A stretch of DNA of 64,000 bases from Corythucha ciliata (GCA_038030265.1 CM075942.1:38282751-38346750), one strand, 5' to 3'; numbered from the stretch's first letter, positions 1 through 11,800 are shown. Numbers and translations are program-made. The notes: a model not told the origin generated them from the letters alone.

Positions 1-2470
1 CCATTATCTTCCTACCATCCTGCCAGCACTTTACAACTCGTTAGTATTGACCGTACAACTTCCTTTTCCCCCACCACATTCCTCTCCTAACACACACCCT
101 CCAACAACTTTCTTAACGACTTAAGGCAACGAAAGTCGGAGGAAGTAGCGGGAATTTTCTATGATACAGCCATATAAGACAATTTTTTGAATTTTTCTCT
201 TTGTTGTTTTTCTTTAAATCAAGAATGGTTTCAGTGATTGGAGAAATTTTGACTTTTCACAAACAATGCGATGGTCTCAGTGCATAAAATGTCTTCATAA
301 ATAAGAAATGAGTAAAATTATCATTTGCCTTTCACATCGCGCGGTTTGAAACTCAATTATCGCTGCCTTGAAGTTATGTTAGATCCTTCTTTTCTTATAT
401 ATAGCTTAGCGTATAAAAAAACAAAAGAAAAAACATTTTGTTGGTTTTCTATTAAATACTTTGAAAAATTTAATATTTTTGTTCAAAAGGAACAGTTTTT
501 ATAACTTCCCTACCAACTCGCCTCACTCCTGTTTTGATAAGGATCTTCATTCTATCTCATTCTAGCTTCTTTAATAAAGAATTTTCCTGATTAATTGCAA
601 AGTGCCGGGACCCCATGAACAGTTTATTAAAAAACATAGCCCAGGGTAGTTAAAGAACTCGCTTGATATCCCAGAGGAGAGATTGGAGCAAGAATAAGGT
701 CGCGTTTAAAACAAATGAAGCGAGGGATAATTAATTTTGAAACAGAAAAGGAGGACGAGAAAGAAAGACAATGCAAGGGTGGGAGAGAAAGAAAGAAAGA
801 AAGGAAGAAAGAAAAAGGCGAATTCCTAACGAGTTCTCGATAGCTTTAATTGTCCCTGTCTTCCATTCTACATTTGTAAAGCTTTGTGATTGGACAAGGA
901 AGGGATGAATCATGGTGAGTCTCGGAAGATCACATTGTTCTTGTTTAGGAAAGTATTTAAAGGACAAAGTTCGAAGGCAATTTCTGAAGCTTATGGGAAA
1001 AATTGTGCTCCTCAATAAAAAGAGGATGCCTTCAATTTATTTCATCTCCCCCCTCCACCGTCACAAATCCATGCCTCTGTGCTGTCACTCCATACGTTAT
1101 TAATGGTTTTCTGAAACCTACATTTATTTCACTTTTGTATTGGTTTATCTGGTTTTCGTGATATAGGTAGGTACTTCTTTTTCACTAAAACCCTCTTTAT
1201 TCTCCTTTTTCCTATTTTTCATCCAAGAGATGTTCCTATAAACACAGACGAAGTTTGTTTTCACACGCCCTGTTGAAGGTTAGGAATATGCAAAGTTCTT
1301 TGGAATTTCCCCCTTTCAACCAAAATATACGGTTCACGACCTAGCGTGGAAGGTGACCCCTTGTTTTCAAGCCGAAGTAATGGTTTCCCAACCCACTTCC
1401 ATGCCGTAGATAATATATCTACCCTATCTCACCAACTCAACATTGAATGATTCAAACGGGTAAGAGCTCGGTGGCCACAGGGATGATGTAGGGAGGGTCG
1501 ATGGGTTTTGCACAACAGTAGCCTATCATAAAAGCACCTGAGGGTGTCGTTTAGACTACGGCCAACCGCTACTATTAAAGTACCCTTATCCCACCATTCC
1601 TCTTTTCCTGTTCCTATAGTTTTAATGAATTTTCTCCTCTACTTTGTCTTTTCCTTTTTTTTATAGTTACTTCGGTGCTTTTGAGCGAACTGAGAGAAAA
1701 AACCTTTAAACTGGATTAATTTTAAACTGTTAATGATTAAGAATTAATTATCTCGGCCCTTCCCGATTACTTGACCAAAAAAAAGTTATTAATCTTCCCG
1801 AAAGGATCTCTGGTAAATAGCTTTTAGCGATATTTCAATATTTCCCACGAACAGTGTTAAGGGGGAGCCATCGCACCATAATCTATTCCTCCGAAAATTA
1901 TAAAAAGTCGAGGAACCTTGAATGACTGTGCATGTATTAGTTTACAGGGTAGAGTGAAATTATTTTAGGTAAATTCAATACCTAATTTCTGTATAATTAT
2001 ACATATTTTAAATGCATGAGTTTTCAGTAATGAGTTTACTTCTTTCCCTATTTCAAAAGCTTGCAGGATGATTTACATCGGAAATCAAGGGGTCGCATGA
2101 AAACCGCGTAAAAACCAAAGATGTGCGCACAATGTAAAAACATTCCTAACCACGACTTACCAGTATCTAAGAAAGAATCTGCTATAACTTAACAATTCAT
2201 TATGCCGATGTAATGGAGTTACTCAGGACGCAATAAGTACGAGATGTTGTCCACTCCACGGGTCATCGGTTTCTTATGCGACTGCAGTAAGTAACGTGGC
2301 TACAATATCATTGCTCAGAGTAACTAATAGTACATTGTATACCTAATAAGAGCTAAAGTGCGTCTTTTTGAGACGAGAGGAGAGATGGGCGGACGAGGCG
2401 ATAGCCGAGGTGCGTACAGATGAAAAGCTCAAACATTATTCTACAACAATAAACGTAATAATACATTTTT
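1..2470. other. No gene recognised
   Basis: AT-rich non-coding sequence. The open frames here are short and have no recognisable motif. Apart from the GAAA-type microsatellite near 783-816 I see no repeat, RNA gene or transposon end that I can support. Confidence 0.6.
783..816 (+). repeat. GAAA/GGAA microsatellite
   Basis: A purine-only run of GAAA units with occasional GGAA, inside a longer purine-rich stretch from about 725 to 820. A short antisense frame over it is low-complexity Phe/Leu/Ser and is not a gene. Confidence 0.85.
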
Positions 2471-2473
2471 AGA

Positions 2474-2610
2474 CCCCGTTCACAAGCTCTGTGCTATGCG
2501 TCTGTAGAGTCTGTGCAACCAAACAAATTAACTCCCTCGGAAAATGAAGCAGTTTGGTAGGCTGCGTGTAGACTCCCCTGACACATAGCATACATGGTTT
2601 GTGAACGGGG
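2474..2610. mobile_element. MITE, CCCCGTTCACAA family
   Basis: The left end CCCCGTTCACAAGCTC and the right end, which reads as its approximate inverse (GTTTGTGAACGGGG), bracket about 137 bp. The interior contains CAACCAAACAAAT-like and AAAATGAAGCA motifs. The same ends and interior motifs recur at 32774-32899, 45201-45308 and 49027-49322, so this is a non-autonomous inverted-repeat family. It has no coding capacity. Confidence 0.75.
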
Positions 2611-3088
2611 CTTTAATATTTATATGGAAAACAGTATTTGGCGATTCGAAAAAGTTGTTCCATGTTTAGATAGGACGTGTTCCTCAATTCATCGATGGAT
2701 ATGTTACAGAACTAAAGCCCTGTTCACACGAAGTACGGAAGGTTTTGAGCTGACAGAGTTTTCAATTTGCATGCGTCTTGTGTTCTTTTCTCCTACATAA
2801 TCGTGGAATAATGTTATCAATCAGAGAGTAATGTTATCTCGTGGGAATAATGTTATCTTACTCCCACGGGAGTAACCGTGCTGTTTATCGCAAGGTTTTG
2901 TTAACCAAAAGGTGCGCTTTACTGTCCGGTTGAACATAAAATACTTTAGCTCCTAGGCGAGAAAAGAGACACTTGAGGGACTCATTCGTGGTTGTAAAAT
3001 TTGGTTTTAGTAACATGTACAATAAAACATTGTTTTACGTTTATGACTTACTAGCCCAGATAGGGGTACTCTCAGAAGTTTAACATAT

Positions 3089-3228
3089 TAGAGAGATTTT
3101 GCAAACAACTCCGCTAGCGCTAACGTTAACGCTATTCACATTTCAACCAACGAAATGTTTACTACCCTAGCAACGCGTACACAAAAATTAACTACAGCGG
3201 TTACGGGACTGGTTGCAAAATCTCTCTA
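3089..3228. mobile_element. Small TIR element (MITE) with possible TA duplication
   Basis: The ends GAGAGATTTTGCAAAC and GGTTGCAAAATCTCTC are inverted copies about 140 bp apart, each flanked outside by TA. This fits a mariner-type target duplication but is too short to prove it. The interior is non-coding. Fragments like the interior (CGCGTTAGCGGTGG, GTTGCTAAATGTCTCT) appear near 35160-35190, suggesting relatives. Confidence 0.6.
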
Positions 3229-4047
3229 CTATGGGCTCGTTGTTAAACTATAACACGATTAATTGCGATTAATCCTTCCGTCTTATTTTACATGTGTTGA
3301 AAACAAAACCTCATCGAGTGCTGAGCAATTTTTTGAGTTTTACAACGTGGCCTATTGGCCCCGCAAAGATTCACCACAATGCAACTGGCGGATTTTTAGC
3401 GAACTAACGTTGAGTAGACAGTGGACGGTGCGGGACGTGGGGGGTGCTTCATAACAAAACTTGAATCTTTGCATGGTTACTACAAGAGTACGTGAATCGA
3501 TAGTTGGATTGTGCTGAAGCACGTGCGTTATATTAATTTTTATAGTCACCATGATAATGAAGGGCATTCAATGTCAATCGTGATCAAGGACACTCAACTT
3601 CAAATAAAATTAGAGGATTAGAGAATTTAGAGGAATTAGAGGATTTCCAAATATTGCTTTGTGCCACGATGCCAGCAACTATTGAACAATTTGCAGAAAA
3701 GATTCTTCTGATGTAGAACGCGCTGTTTTCGAGTTATTGATGAGAAAACCCATCAGCATTACTCCCTCCACCCATTAAGGGTTCAGATCTTTTGATCCAC
3801 TCCTGTCATCATATCCTCATAGGTCTCACTATGCCCTCACTAATTCTCAATGCGTTAATTACCGGCAACATCACGACAAAATTCGAGAAAAAATTAAGAA
3901 GCAAACTTCTGCGTAACTTCAAGCCGCTTCCCGTATAAAAAATGATGTAGCAATAGCAACCAGTAACTATCATGTGTGTCTACTCTACGAATGTTCTTGC
4001 AGACGCCACCAGGGGCAGTCCCGTAATCTTTGCGGGGCTAACCCCAT

Positions 4048-4066
4048 GTCCTACGTGAGCGGGAAC
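4048..4066 (+). repeat. Left TIR of the Harbinger element
   Basis: Nineteen bases that match the inverse of 6954-6972 at all but one position. Just inside both ends lie further related GC-rich motifs (GCGTGTTGAGCGGGTACAGC here, a similar inverted stretch near 6905-6925), so the true TIR is longer and imperfect. Confidence 0.8.
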
Positions 4067-4377
4067 TTGGCGATACCAGCGTGTTGAGCGGGTACAGCGT
4101 TTTTTGCGGGGCGGGCGATTTTGTGTTTAAACCGTACGAACTGAGTGGTGTGTCCTGCGTACACACGCTCTATCGCTCCCTCTCACACGCACCCGCTACA
4201 CGCGTCTCGAAATCAAACCAGTTTGATTTTTCTCGCTGAAATCGCGCGTTTTCTGCGTTTGTTTTTACGGTTATCACTTATCAGTTCATCGCCTACACGT
4301 ATTTCCTGGTTTCAGTTGGGTTTATTTATTATTTAAAAAAAGTACTACTGGCCATTGCCAGGAAGTGGAAGCGAAGC

Positions 4378-6397
4378 ATGGAAGTTCTGATCAGCGAAGT
4401 TCGTAAAATACCGTGTTTATGGGACAAAAAAAGTCCACACTTTAAAAATAGGCTCAAGAATCGAAGTAGCTGGCAGGAAGTCAGCGTCGCTATGAAAACC
4501 CCAGGTAAAGCGGTTACATATTTATTGAACATAAAAAATATGACAATATAACAAAGAACAGCTAGTGGCAGGTAGCGAGTGGATCTTCATGGGTGACCCT
4601 GCGCCTATGGTAGTGGGTTAGTGGCAAAATAATTTTTGAAATTTTCCCTAATTGTCATTGCTGACCTTGATGAATGATTGTAATTACGTTGCGTTGGACG
4701 AATGGTACTCATGTCCAAGGACTTTGTTGAAACCCCGTGGTTTTCAAAGCTAGATTTCCCTTCTTTATCAATGATGACGTTATGAAGAAGTGTGATGGCC
4801 TTAACTACAGCATTTGTATTTTCAATTTTTGTCTCTATAGGTCTGAGCAAAACTCGGAATTTATTTGACATTTGCCCAAAAGCGCATTCAACCGTCATTC
4901 GGGCACGAGACAGCCTGTAATTGAAGTTCCTTTTATCACTGTCACTTGACGCTTGCTTGAAAGGGAAAGGGCGCATCAAGTAACTGGTCAGTGGGTAGCC
5001 CTCATCCGCCAAAAACACGTAGGGGGCAACAACGGTTGAGTTGGGCAGATTCTATTCCCTTAAAAAAAAATAGAATTAGCCAGCACTCCCCCATCACTAT
5101 CTTTGCCGTAGGCGCCCACATCCACAATCACAAATTTATAATGCATCAACTACTGCCATTAGCGATATTGAAAAAAAACATTTTGTAGTTGTAGTACATG
5201 CTACCCGAGTTATTAGGGCGCTTAACCCGTATGTGTTTCCCATCAAGGCATCCAAGTGCGTGGGGGAACCCCCAGTTCTCATAAAATTCGTTGGAAATTC
5301 GCTTGAAATGTTCTTCGTCCGGGACCGGCATATGCCGTGCCTGCAGTCTTTTCCATATAGCCCGGTACACCTCTTTAACGACGTTGGCGACGGCAGTTTT
5401 TGAGATCCTGAACGAAAATCCTAGCTGCCGAAACGAGATGCCAGTTGCCAAAAATCTGAAAAAGCAAGCAGTGAAGGGTCCAGTTGTCATGTCAGCATGA
5501 TAATATCATTGTTTTGAGGCAGCTACACGTGAAAATCACACGCGTTTCATTCCTCTCGTTTACTCAAGTTTTTTTTCAAGGGGACCAGTAACGAGTATAG
5601 TAATATGTAATTCGTTTTGTTTCTTGGTTTCAGAGGAAGAATTGAAAAGAAAGTGGAAAAACTTGGTGGATTATTTCAGAAATGAGGTGAAAAAAATACC
5701 GAAGCCGCGTTCCGGAGACCCAGGTGACAGCGCTCCCGTGTACAAAGGGAAATGGGAGTATTTCACCCAAATGTCATTCATGATGGGGACGGTTGTACCC
5801 AGGGAAAGTGAGTGCAACGTAGTCGACGAAGAAAGTTCCCAACAAAGCGCCCAGCCTATCCAAAACTACTTTTCCATCCCAGTAGTGTTGACTGAGAGAA
5901 TTGAGGATGAAGAAGTCGACCATAGTAGCTTTGGTGGAATGATTTCGATGATAGACGACAGCGAAGTGGTGGCCGCAGAAAATCCTTCACCGGCGACGTC
6001 TATTGTGCAGCACATTTCTGCAATAAGTCATGACCAATCGGACCATGGTCTCCTCCCACACTCATCCACGAGTGCTCCTGAGCCCTCACCGGGATCTGTT
6101 ACGCAAACGTCATTCCACTCACTTGGGTCACGCCCACCACCAGCAAAGAATATGCGGCCCCTTACTAGGTTCGAGAGGGAACTTCTCAGTATAGAGACAA
6201 GTAAAGTCAATGCTTTAAAAGACTCTTCAAAATCAAAGGAAGATTTGGAGCCAGACGAGGATCTCGATTTTTTTAAATCTCTCATTCCTTACATGAGGAA
6301 ATTCAAAGGAATCGAAAAACTGCTGATCCGGAATGAAATTAATTCAGTGATAGTTAAAGGCCTCGCTGCCCAAAACGAACTGAACGAGGCGCAGTGA
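4378..6397 (+). CDS. MADF-BESS DNA-binding protein of PIF/Harbinger, two exons
   Basis: Exons 4378-4504 and 5634-6397 (127 + 764 nt, 296 residues plus stop). Exon 1 gives the first half of a MADF domain, with the hallmark PCLWDKKSPHFKN and SSWQEV. It ends at a strong donor (CCAG/GTAAAG). Exon 2 follows a pyrimidine-rich acceptor (GGTTTCAG) in the matching phase and continues the domain with EEELKRKWKNLVDYFRNEVK. The frame before 5634 has no ATG, which supports splicing. A disordered Ser/Pro-rich middle follows, then a BESS-like motif near the C-terminus (DEDLDFFKSLIPYMRKF). The family binds DNA and assists the Harbinger transposase, probably in the nucleus. Nothing breaks the frame. The intron (4505-5633) contains the 3' exon of the antisense transposase. 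ATG 4378 is the first plausible start; an upstream exon cannot be excluded. Confidence 0.85.
4521..4526 (-). promoter_or_regulatory. Candidate polyadenylation signal of the transposase
   Basis: AATAAA on the minus strand, downstream of the transposase stop and still within the MADF intron, just before MADF exon 1 is reached. It would let the transposase transcript end without overlapping the opposing exon. Inferred from position and motif only. Confidence 0.4.
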
Positions 6398-6823
6398 AAA
6401 CGAAATACATATGTATACTCTGCATTTACACTAACCATTCCAAGGTCCAAGTTCATTTTGTTACCTTATTCCTTCTTTCTGAATCTGAGTTAGTAAAGAA
6501 CAATAGTGTAATTCTTCTCACCTTAGGGTTAATAAGAGTCGTTCCTCCACAGAAATCGGATCTTGAAAATTGGTCGACACTAAGTCGAATTCAGAGCGAA
6601 TACTCTCCGCTAAATAGTCGAATGTCGATACATCCATTCTTGCGTACGAACGAAACAGATCATTGCTCTTTCGGAGCTTGGGGTACAGGTGGTGAAATTC
6701 CCCGAATTCACTTCTTGCTTGATAAATTTCATGAGACGGTTGCCGGCGCAACCGTCCACGACAAATATAATTCATCATAGCAGGACTGTTAGATGCTAGC
6801 AAAAATCTCTGAAAAACTGACAT
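4605..6823 (-). pseudogene. PIF/Harbinger transposase, spliced, frameshifted
   Basis: Exon 1 runs from ATG 6823 to 6522 and ends in RMDVSTFDYLAESIR and SVEERLLLTLR at a consensus donor (AAG/GTGAGA). The acceptor (GCTTTTTCAG) puts exon 2 at 5455, where FLATGISFRQLGFSFRI continues the typical Harbinger sequence without loss of a codon. DDE nuclease signs are GCLDGKHIRV (first Asp), a VVD in the displaced frame (second Asp) and RMTVECAFGQM (Glu). Between about 5170 and 5020 the frame is broken by an extra base in an eight-T run, a second shift at TTATAAA and an in-frame TAG, so this copy cannot make a complete enzyme. The 1,066-bp intron (6521-5456) contains the second exon of the MADF gene on the other strand. 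An AATAAA on this strand at 4526-4521 lies about 80 bp past the stop. Confidence 0.85.
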
Positions 6824-6953
6824 TTTTCTATGAACTACTTTAGAAAAACGCTGTACGATACTCTCGCGCAACTCGCGCAGCTAGGACGCCAGCGGCGTTT
6901 CCCGCTGTAAACGCTCGACACGCGTAAATCGCCTATATCGCGTAAATCGCGCG

Positions 6954-6972
6954 GTTCCCGCCCACGTAGGAC
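6954..6972 (-). repeat. Right TIR of the Harbinger element
   Basis: Inverted partner of 4048-4066, reading GTTCCCGCCCACGTAGGAC on the plus strand. It lies about 130 bp upstream of the proposed transposase start, so the promoter of the transposase must lie in or next to this end. Confidence 0.8.
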
Positions 6973-7012
6973 GGTGCGTTAGTAGGGGAGCCCAAGAGGG
7001 GATTTCGGCATT

Positions 7013-7235
7013 TACTCAAGCGCGTCAGATTAACATACTGCGGATACCTATTGTACCTAGTTGAGTACCTCCACCAAATATGAGCCCTATATATGTGGCC
7101 AGCCGTCAAGGATAAAGCGTTAGATTAGTAAAAAAAAAAATTGATCATCAGACATTCTCGAGCGCGTCAGATTAAGGAAGTGGGAATTAATTACATGCTA
7201 AAAAGTCTATATTCCACTAATCTGACAATTCAAGA
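7013..7235. repeat. CGCGTCAGATTAA direct repeat and small hairpin
   Basis: CAAGCGCGTCAGATTAA near 7013 recurs as CGAGCGCGTCAGATTAA near 7155. The second copy pairs with CCACTAATCTGAC about 60 bp downstream to form an imperfect hairpin. An A-run separates the copies. This may be the end of an unrecognised element abutting the Harbinger insertion. Confidence 0.4.
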
Positions 7236-7494
7236 GTTACGCAAAGACGGAGGAGGCCTACAAACTTGTAAAAAAAAAAACAAAAAAAAACGTCATGGGA
7301 CACATTTCTTTACCTCTTAATGTAGCGATGATTTGGCCAACGTCTTCCCTCCCTTAAAAGGATGTTTGCCACCCTGTATCGTTGCGAACTCTTTGAATCC
7401 TGGAAATACGCATCAAAAGGAATAATGAATTATTAGGCCGGAAGTGTGGGAGCATCCATCAATTTGATGAGAAAAGAAAAGCTCACTCCCACTA

Positions 7495-8895
7495 AAAAAT
7501 GTTTTATTTCGTGACCGCGGTTTCAGCTTAACGCCATCTTCAAACTAAACAATCCAACAAAAACACGACAAACAATCAAAAAATTTAAAGTTTACAGACG
7601 GTCAACAACTTAAAACTAAAGAAACAAGCGTAACAACATGTATTTATAACTTACCGAGCCAACGAAAAAACAACAACTGACAAGATACCGACTAGAATTA
7701 GATTGCCAATGAGCGCTCCTCCCTCTCTCCACTACCAGTACATAAGCTCAAGGCCGAACGCTGACAGGGGCCGAGATCGAACGATTTAATTTGGTTCAAA
7801 CAACCATCCCCATATTCCGACGCATGACGAGTTATCTCCAAGAACTCCATCCATGTAAGCTTCGATCCTTTCTTTTGGGCATGCAAAAGCTTCACTCCGC
7901 CCTCCGAAGCATCAAATGGGTGTCCAGTGGCCAGCAAGTGGTTCTTGAACTCTGAAGGGCGGGTCGAGGGTGGCAAATGTTCCCGAAGGCGCACTCCAAG
8001 CTTTCGACCAGTTTGGCCCACATACACAGCCGACTCACAACTACACCACAAGGCGTACACCCCCGACTTCTCGAAAATGGTGACTTCGTCTTTAACCCTA
8101 GACAAATATGTCCTGAGAGATGCCCACGGTTTAAAAATCACCTTAACTCCCGCTCGTCTTATAGCTGTTTCCAACTTTCTTGATACGTGCCCAAAAAAGG
8201 TAGAACGACAAACGACATCCCAGAATCATTCTCCGTTGCTCTGAGACTTGCTCCAACAGTCGACAGTGCCAGCTTATTCCGTCTTCTCCATAATAGCTTG
8301 TCGACTAACTCCTCCGGGTAGCCATTATTTCGCGCCATGATCTTTATCACCTCCATCTCCCTTGCAAAACGCTCCGCCGACAGAGGAACCGTTAGCGCGC
8401 GGTCGACAAACCAGACTAGCCCCGCTATCTTGTGGCCCCATGTGTGCCACGAATCAGTCGGTATGATCGTGTCCGTGGAGGTCGGCTTGCGATAAATGTC
8501 GAATTCTACGCCATCTCCGTTTCTGATGATAGACAAGTCCAAGTAGTTCAAGCGTCCTCCCGATTCCAACTCTGCCTCGAATTGAATACAGCTGTCAATC
8601 CCATTCAGAAATTCCAGGCACCCATGCAAATCAAACCCGTCTGCGCTAATCATGCAGAAAACATCGTCCACGTACCGTCGCCAAAACACGATAGGAGGCC
8701 CCCTTGATGACACTCCTACTTTTTCAAACAATATTTTCTCAAATTCTGCCATGTATATTTCGGCTAAAACCGGTGAGAGGGGAGAACCCATGTGCAAACC
8801 ATCAGTTTTATAATAATTCCCATTAAATCTAAAGTATCCATTAAGTAAAACAATTTTGTCTACAATTTTGTAGACCACATTAATTTTGAAGTTGG
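7495..8895 (-). mobile_element. Penelope-like element 1, 5'-truncated
   Basis: A minus-strand retroelement containing a reverse-transcriptase palm and a C-terminal GIY-YIG nuclease, the diagnostic combination of nuclease-bearing Penelope-like elements. Coding similarity stops near 8890, so the N-terminal third is missing. Downstream of the coding part, near 7550-7500, is the typical PLE terminal motif (GAAGATGGCGTTAAGC then GAAACCGCGGTCACG, then ATAAAAC, read on the minus strand). Confidence 0.85.
7698..8893 (-). pseudogene. PLE reverse transcriptase plus GIY-YIG nuclease, frameshifted
   Basis: The RT part (8878-8159) shows GLHMGSPLSPVLAEIYM and the catalytic box RRYVDDVFCMI, followed by thumb sequence (LTVPLSAERFAREMEVI). 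The nuclease part (8174-7698) shows SGVYALWC, YVGQTGRKLGVRLREH and a trailing FLEITRH segment. The reading frame changes near 8180, where the RT frame runs off as ESWKQL while the other frame gives RKLETAIRRAGVK. The N-terminal RT domains are absent. In intact PLEs the nuclease nicks the target and the RT copies the RNA by target-primed reverse transcription. This copy is truncated and shifted, so it is a fossil. Confidence 0.85.
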
Positions 8896-11800
8896 GCCGA
8901 ATTTTGCCGCTATTCTGCCTTTTAAGCTTTATTTCCTGTACTAAACCGGAAATGACAACGTTGATGTTGAAGCATTGTGTGAGTGGGAAAAAATTGAATT
9001 TCTTTCTCGTCTCCTAGAATTATTTTTCGACAGTATGTGTGAAAACGAAAGAAGAATTGCCTGTAAAGCTCTAGGTTGTATGCTCAACAAAGACCTATTT
9101 CACCACTATTCATTCACCACACATTCGGTAGAAAATGGTTTAGTAAATGGAATCTTATTTCTCTCCGAGTTGAAGTGTCGTCATCAAAGTTGTTCTGATT
9201 TTGACAGGCATTTTCCTCTATTTTTTTATTTCCGCTGAACTCAAGGCTTTTTGAGTAATAAAGTCTCCCTTCGTCACCCTTCACGGGCACGCCGCGCCGA
9301 CCATTTTGCAGTAACTGGTGAAGAAATCCTGACCGCTTAATAATCCTCTAACTGCTTAGAGAAAGTTTTGAGAAAGATACAAGATTTCAGCTAAAATAGT
9401 ATTTTCCACGTTTCTTAAGGCTACAAGAAATAAGGATAGAAAGTAAGAAGAAAAGCGCGTTTAATTTGGGGCTTCGTTATGGTATGAGGGGTAAGGAGAA
9501 GCATGAAAATGGTGAAATATAAATTAAAGGAAAAACCATCAGAGGGGTTCAAATACAGCCCTCCCAACTCCACCTTCCTCCACCTCCACCATTCCTCTCC
9601 AAACTAGTTTCTCTTTCCTTCTTTGAACTTTAAAGTTTCATCCAGCAGTCTTTCCACTTATTACCCGGCAAGCTCTTTCAAAGGAGCCTCGAACGAATGA
9701 ACAAGAAGATGAAGAACAACTTTATTTCTTCTCTCTCACTTACTTTTGCCAAGTCTTAAATTCAACGAATCATTCTACTTCTGATGCCACACCAGCTCCT
9801 CCTACCCTTTTTAATGTAATAAACCAAGTAAATTAAGGTTATGGCCTGGTCTAGTCTAGAAGAGATCGTTTCGAGTTCAAGGTAATCACTCTCACTGTTC
9901 TGTTGTCTAAAGCGATGAAGGAAAAGGTAGGGAGGATCTAACGTGAAGTTTTCACGTCCGCCTCCACTCTTGCTTATCTATGCGCTCTTCCCGGAAGTTC
10001 CTTATCTCTCGACCGCCATTAGCCTCTGGCCTAACTTAATAGTTCCTCGCTTCCTGCCTGAATTAACCCCTACTCTGCAGGATATTCTTACTCCTTCACC
10101 CCCTCCCCAACGCCTGTGCTGGTGTGGCCTTCAAAGTGCTGCGTGCGGAAGTTTTTGTTTTGACAGATTGTAGACAATTAAATTACACTGAAAAAAGTGC
10201 GAGGTGGTGCTAGAATAACAAGCGCTTTGTATCGTGAATAAACAAGCTTTGTAGAGAAAAAGAGCATTTATGTTCAGTCGAATTAAGTAAGCGGGGTTTC
10301 AGTAGAGTAATAACGCAAATTCCAATTTTTCAGGCTGAAATAAGAGGCTTTGTTTGTTTGTTTTTTTCTCTTGAAACGCCTCTTGTATTCAATAAAATGA
10401 TTTGTTCTTCAATTTTCCCTGCCAGACGAATGTGCACTCCTCATTCTTTCCAGCGCTTTCGCTTACTTCTCCTGAAGGCTATGACGTCGTGCCATCGGTA
10501 AATATTTACCTTCACAAGGAGCGTGGCACGAAATTTCTTTTTAAAAATGCTGTGTAAACACTAAAAGAAACAATCGATTGAATTCCATTAGGTAAAAGCG
10601 GGTGTAGAATGAGTAATGAATGTTACTGCAATAATAAACAATATATATCCAACCTGCTTCTCTTAAACTAGCTAAAGGGGTGCTCGAGAGGGATTTAAGA
10701 GGATGGGTCTGAAGGGCGACAGGAGGAAACCATAGGGTGAAAGACGGCCGTGTTTTCACAAGACCAAGGTGAGGAGGTATGTTTACCTGGCAGGGCGGAT
10801 GCTTCTACGGCGGCTCTGCCTGAAGGGTTGATGAGAAACATTGGAAAATGGTGGTTTTGGAGGTAGAAGAAGAGCCTTTACCCGAGCCGCTTCTCTACAT
10901 TACTTGTGGCCGAGAGGAGGCAAAAAGGGTATGATTAATCGACCCGGACCGTTCTCTCTTTGCGTCTTCATTAATCTCTCGAGTCGTTAGGTTGTCAGGG
11001 CAATATCATGCCTTAACTCAGAGAATCTCACTCCTTATGCTCCAACAACGTTTGATGGACTTTTTTCTCAGAAGTCCGGACAAGTCGAATGTAAAAACGG
11101 AATAAAAATGAACCGACTTACAGAAAAAAATGCATACAAAAAATAAGTAGGTACGTAAATAAATTTAAGGGAATATCGACGCACTGTGTTGTTAGGAAAT
11201 CGGCGCCGACGGCCGAACGATTCTTTTCAGAATGCATGGCATGGCGCCGACTTCAGAACAAAAAATTCATGACAGTTGTTTTGTAGGTATTCTCTAAATT
11301 CCCTTGAATAGACGATTTCTACGCAAGGGATCTGTGCCCGAAGGTTACATGATGATTGTTATTATATCACGTCAGGTTTCGCACCAGTTATCGCATTTTT
11401 GTTTTCCCTCGGTTCGGAAATGAATTCAGTCCAGTTTCACGTTTGCTTCAGATTTAATGTCAAATTCCACTACAAAAGCTGGCGAGCAGCCGAAACCGGT
11501 CCGTTTTTGGACGAACCTCAACGACTAGGGAAGAAAGACAAAGTAGGCTCCTACGGCTACAGATTTATGCATGCTTTATAAATGTAACATATTCGGAAGG
11601 ATATTTTTCCTCATTTCTTCACCAAAAATTAAAGAAAAACTAGAAAAGAGTCTCTCGCAAAACACTCAAGAGAACATGAACGTTCGAAACCTGTTTAATC
11701 AGAACCTTCCTACCGGACATGCGCTCTACTCCACATTATGTCTTGAAAAATCATCTACTTATACTAATATGAAAGATTTAGTCCTCTTCACGAATTCTTT
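8896..11800. other. No gene recognised
   Basis: About 2.9 kb without a supportable gene. An 87-residue plus-strand frame at 8975-9238 has no motif I know. Near 11160-11310 weak inverted segments (TTTAAGGGAATAT and TAAATTCCCTTGAA ends, GTCGGCGCC inside) hint at a decayed MITE. Confidence 0.5.

Larger units (their letters stand above)
4048..6972. mobile_element. PIF/Harbinger DNA transposon with MADF companion gene
   Basis: Terminal inverted repeats GTCCTACGTGAGCGGGAAC (4048-4066) and its inverse with one change (6954-6972) bracket 2.9 kb. Weaker similarity extends outward to a CTAAC motif. Inside are a plus-strand MADF-BESS gene (4378-6397) and a minus-strand Harbinger transposase (6823-4605), each starting near one end and reading inward. 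A transposase plus a Myb/MADF DNA-binding protein is the known two-gene plan of PIF/Harbinger elements, and MADF versions are known in Drosophila. I could not find a clean 3-bp target duplication. The transposase is disabled, so this copy is probably dead or dependent on others. Confidence 0.85.

Noticed and set aside
731..1103. Overlapping frames at 731-1015 (minus) and 912-1103 (plus)
   Set aside because: The first is the translation of a purine-rich microsatellite; the second has no motif.
5291..5500. Plus-strand open frame over the transposase
   Set aside because: It is the antisense shadow of the Harbinger DDE region, which has clear motifs on the minus strand.
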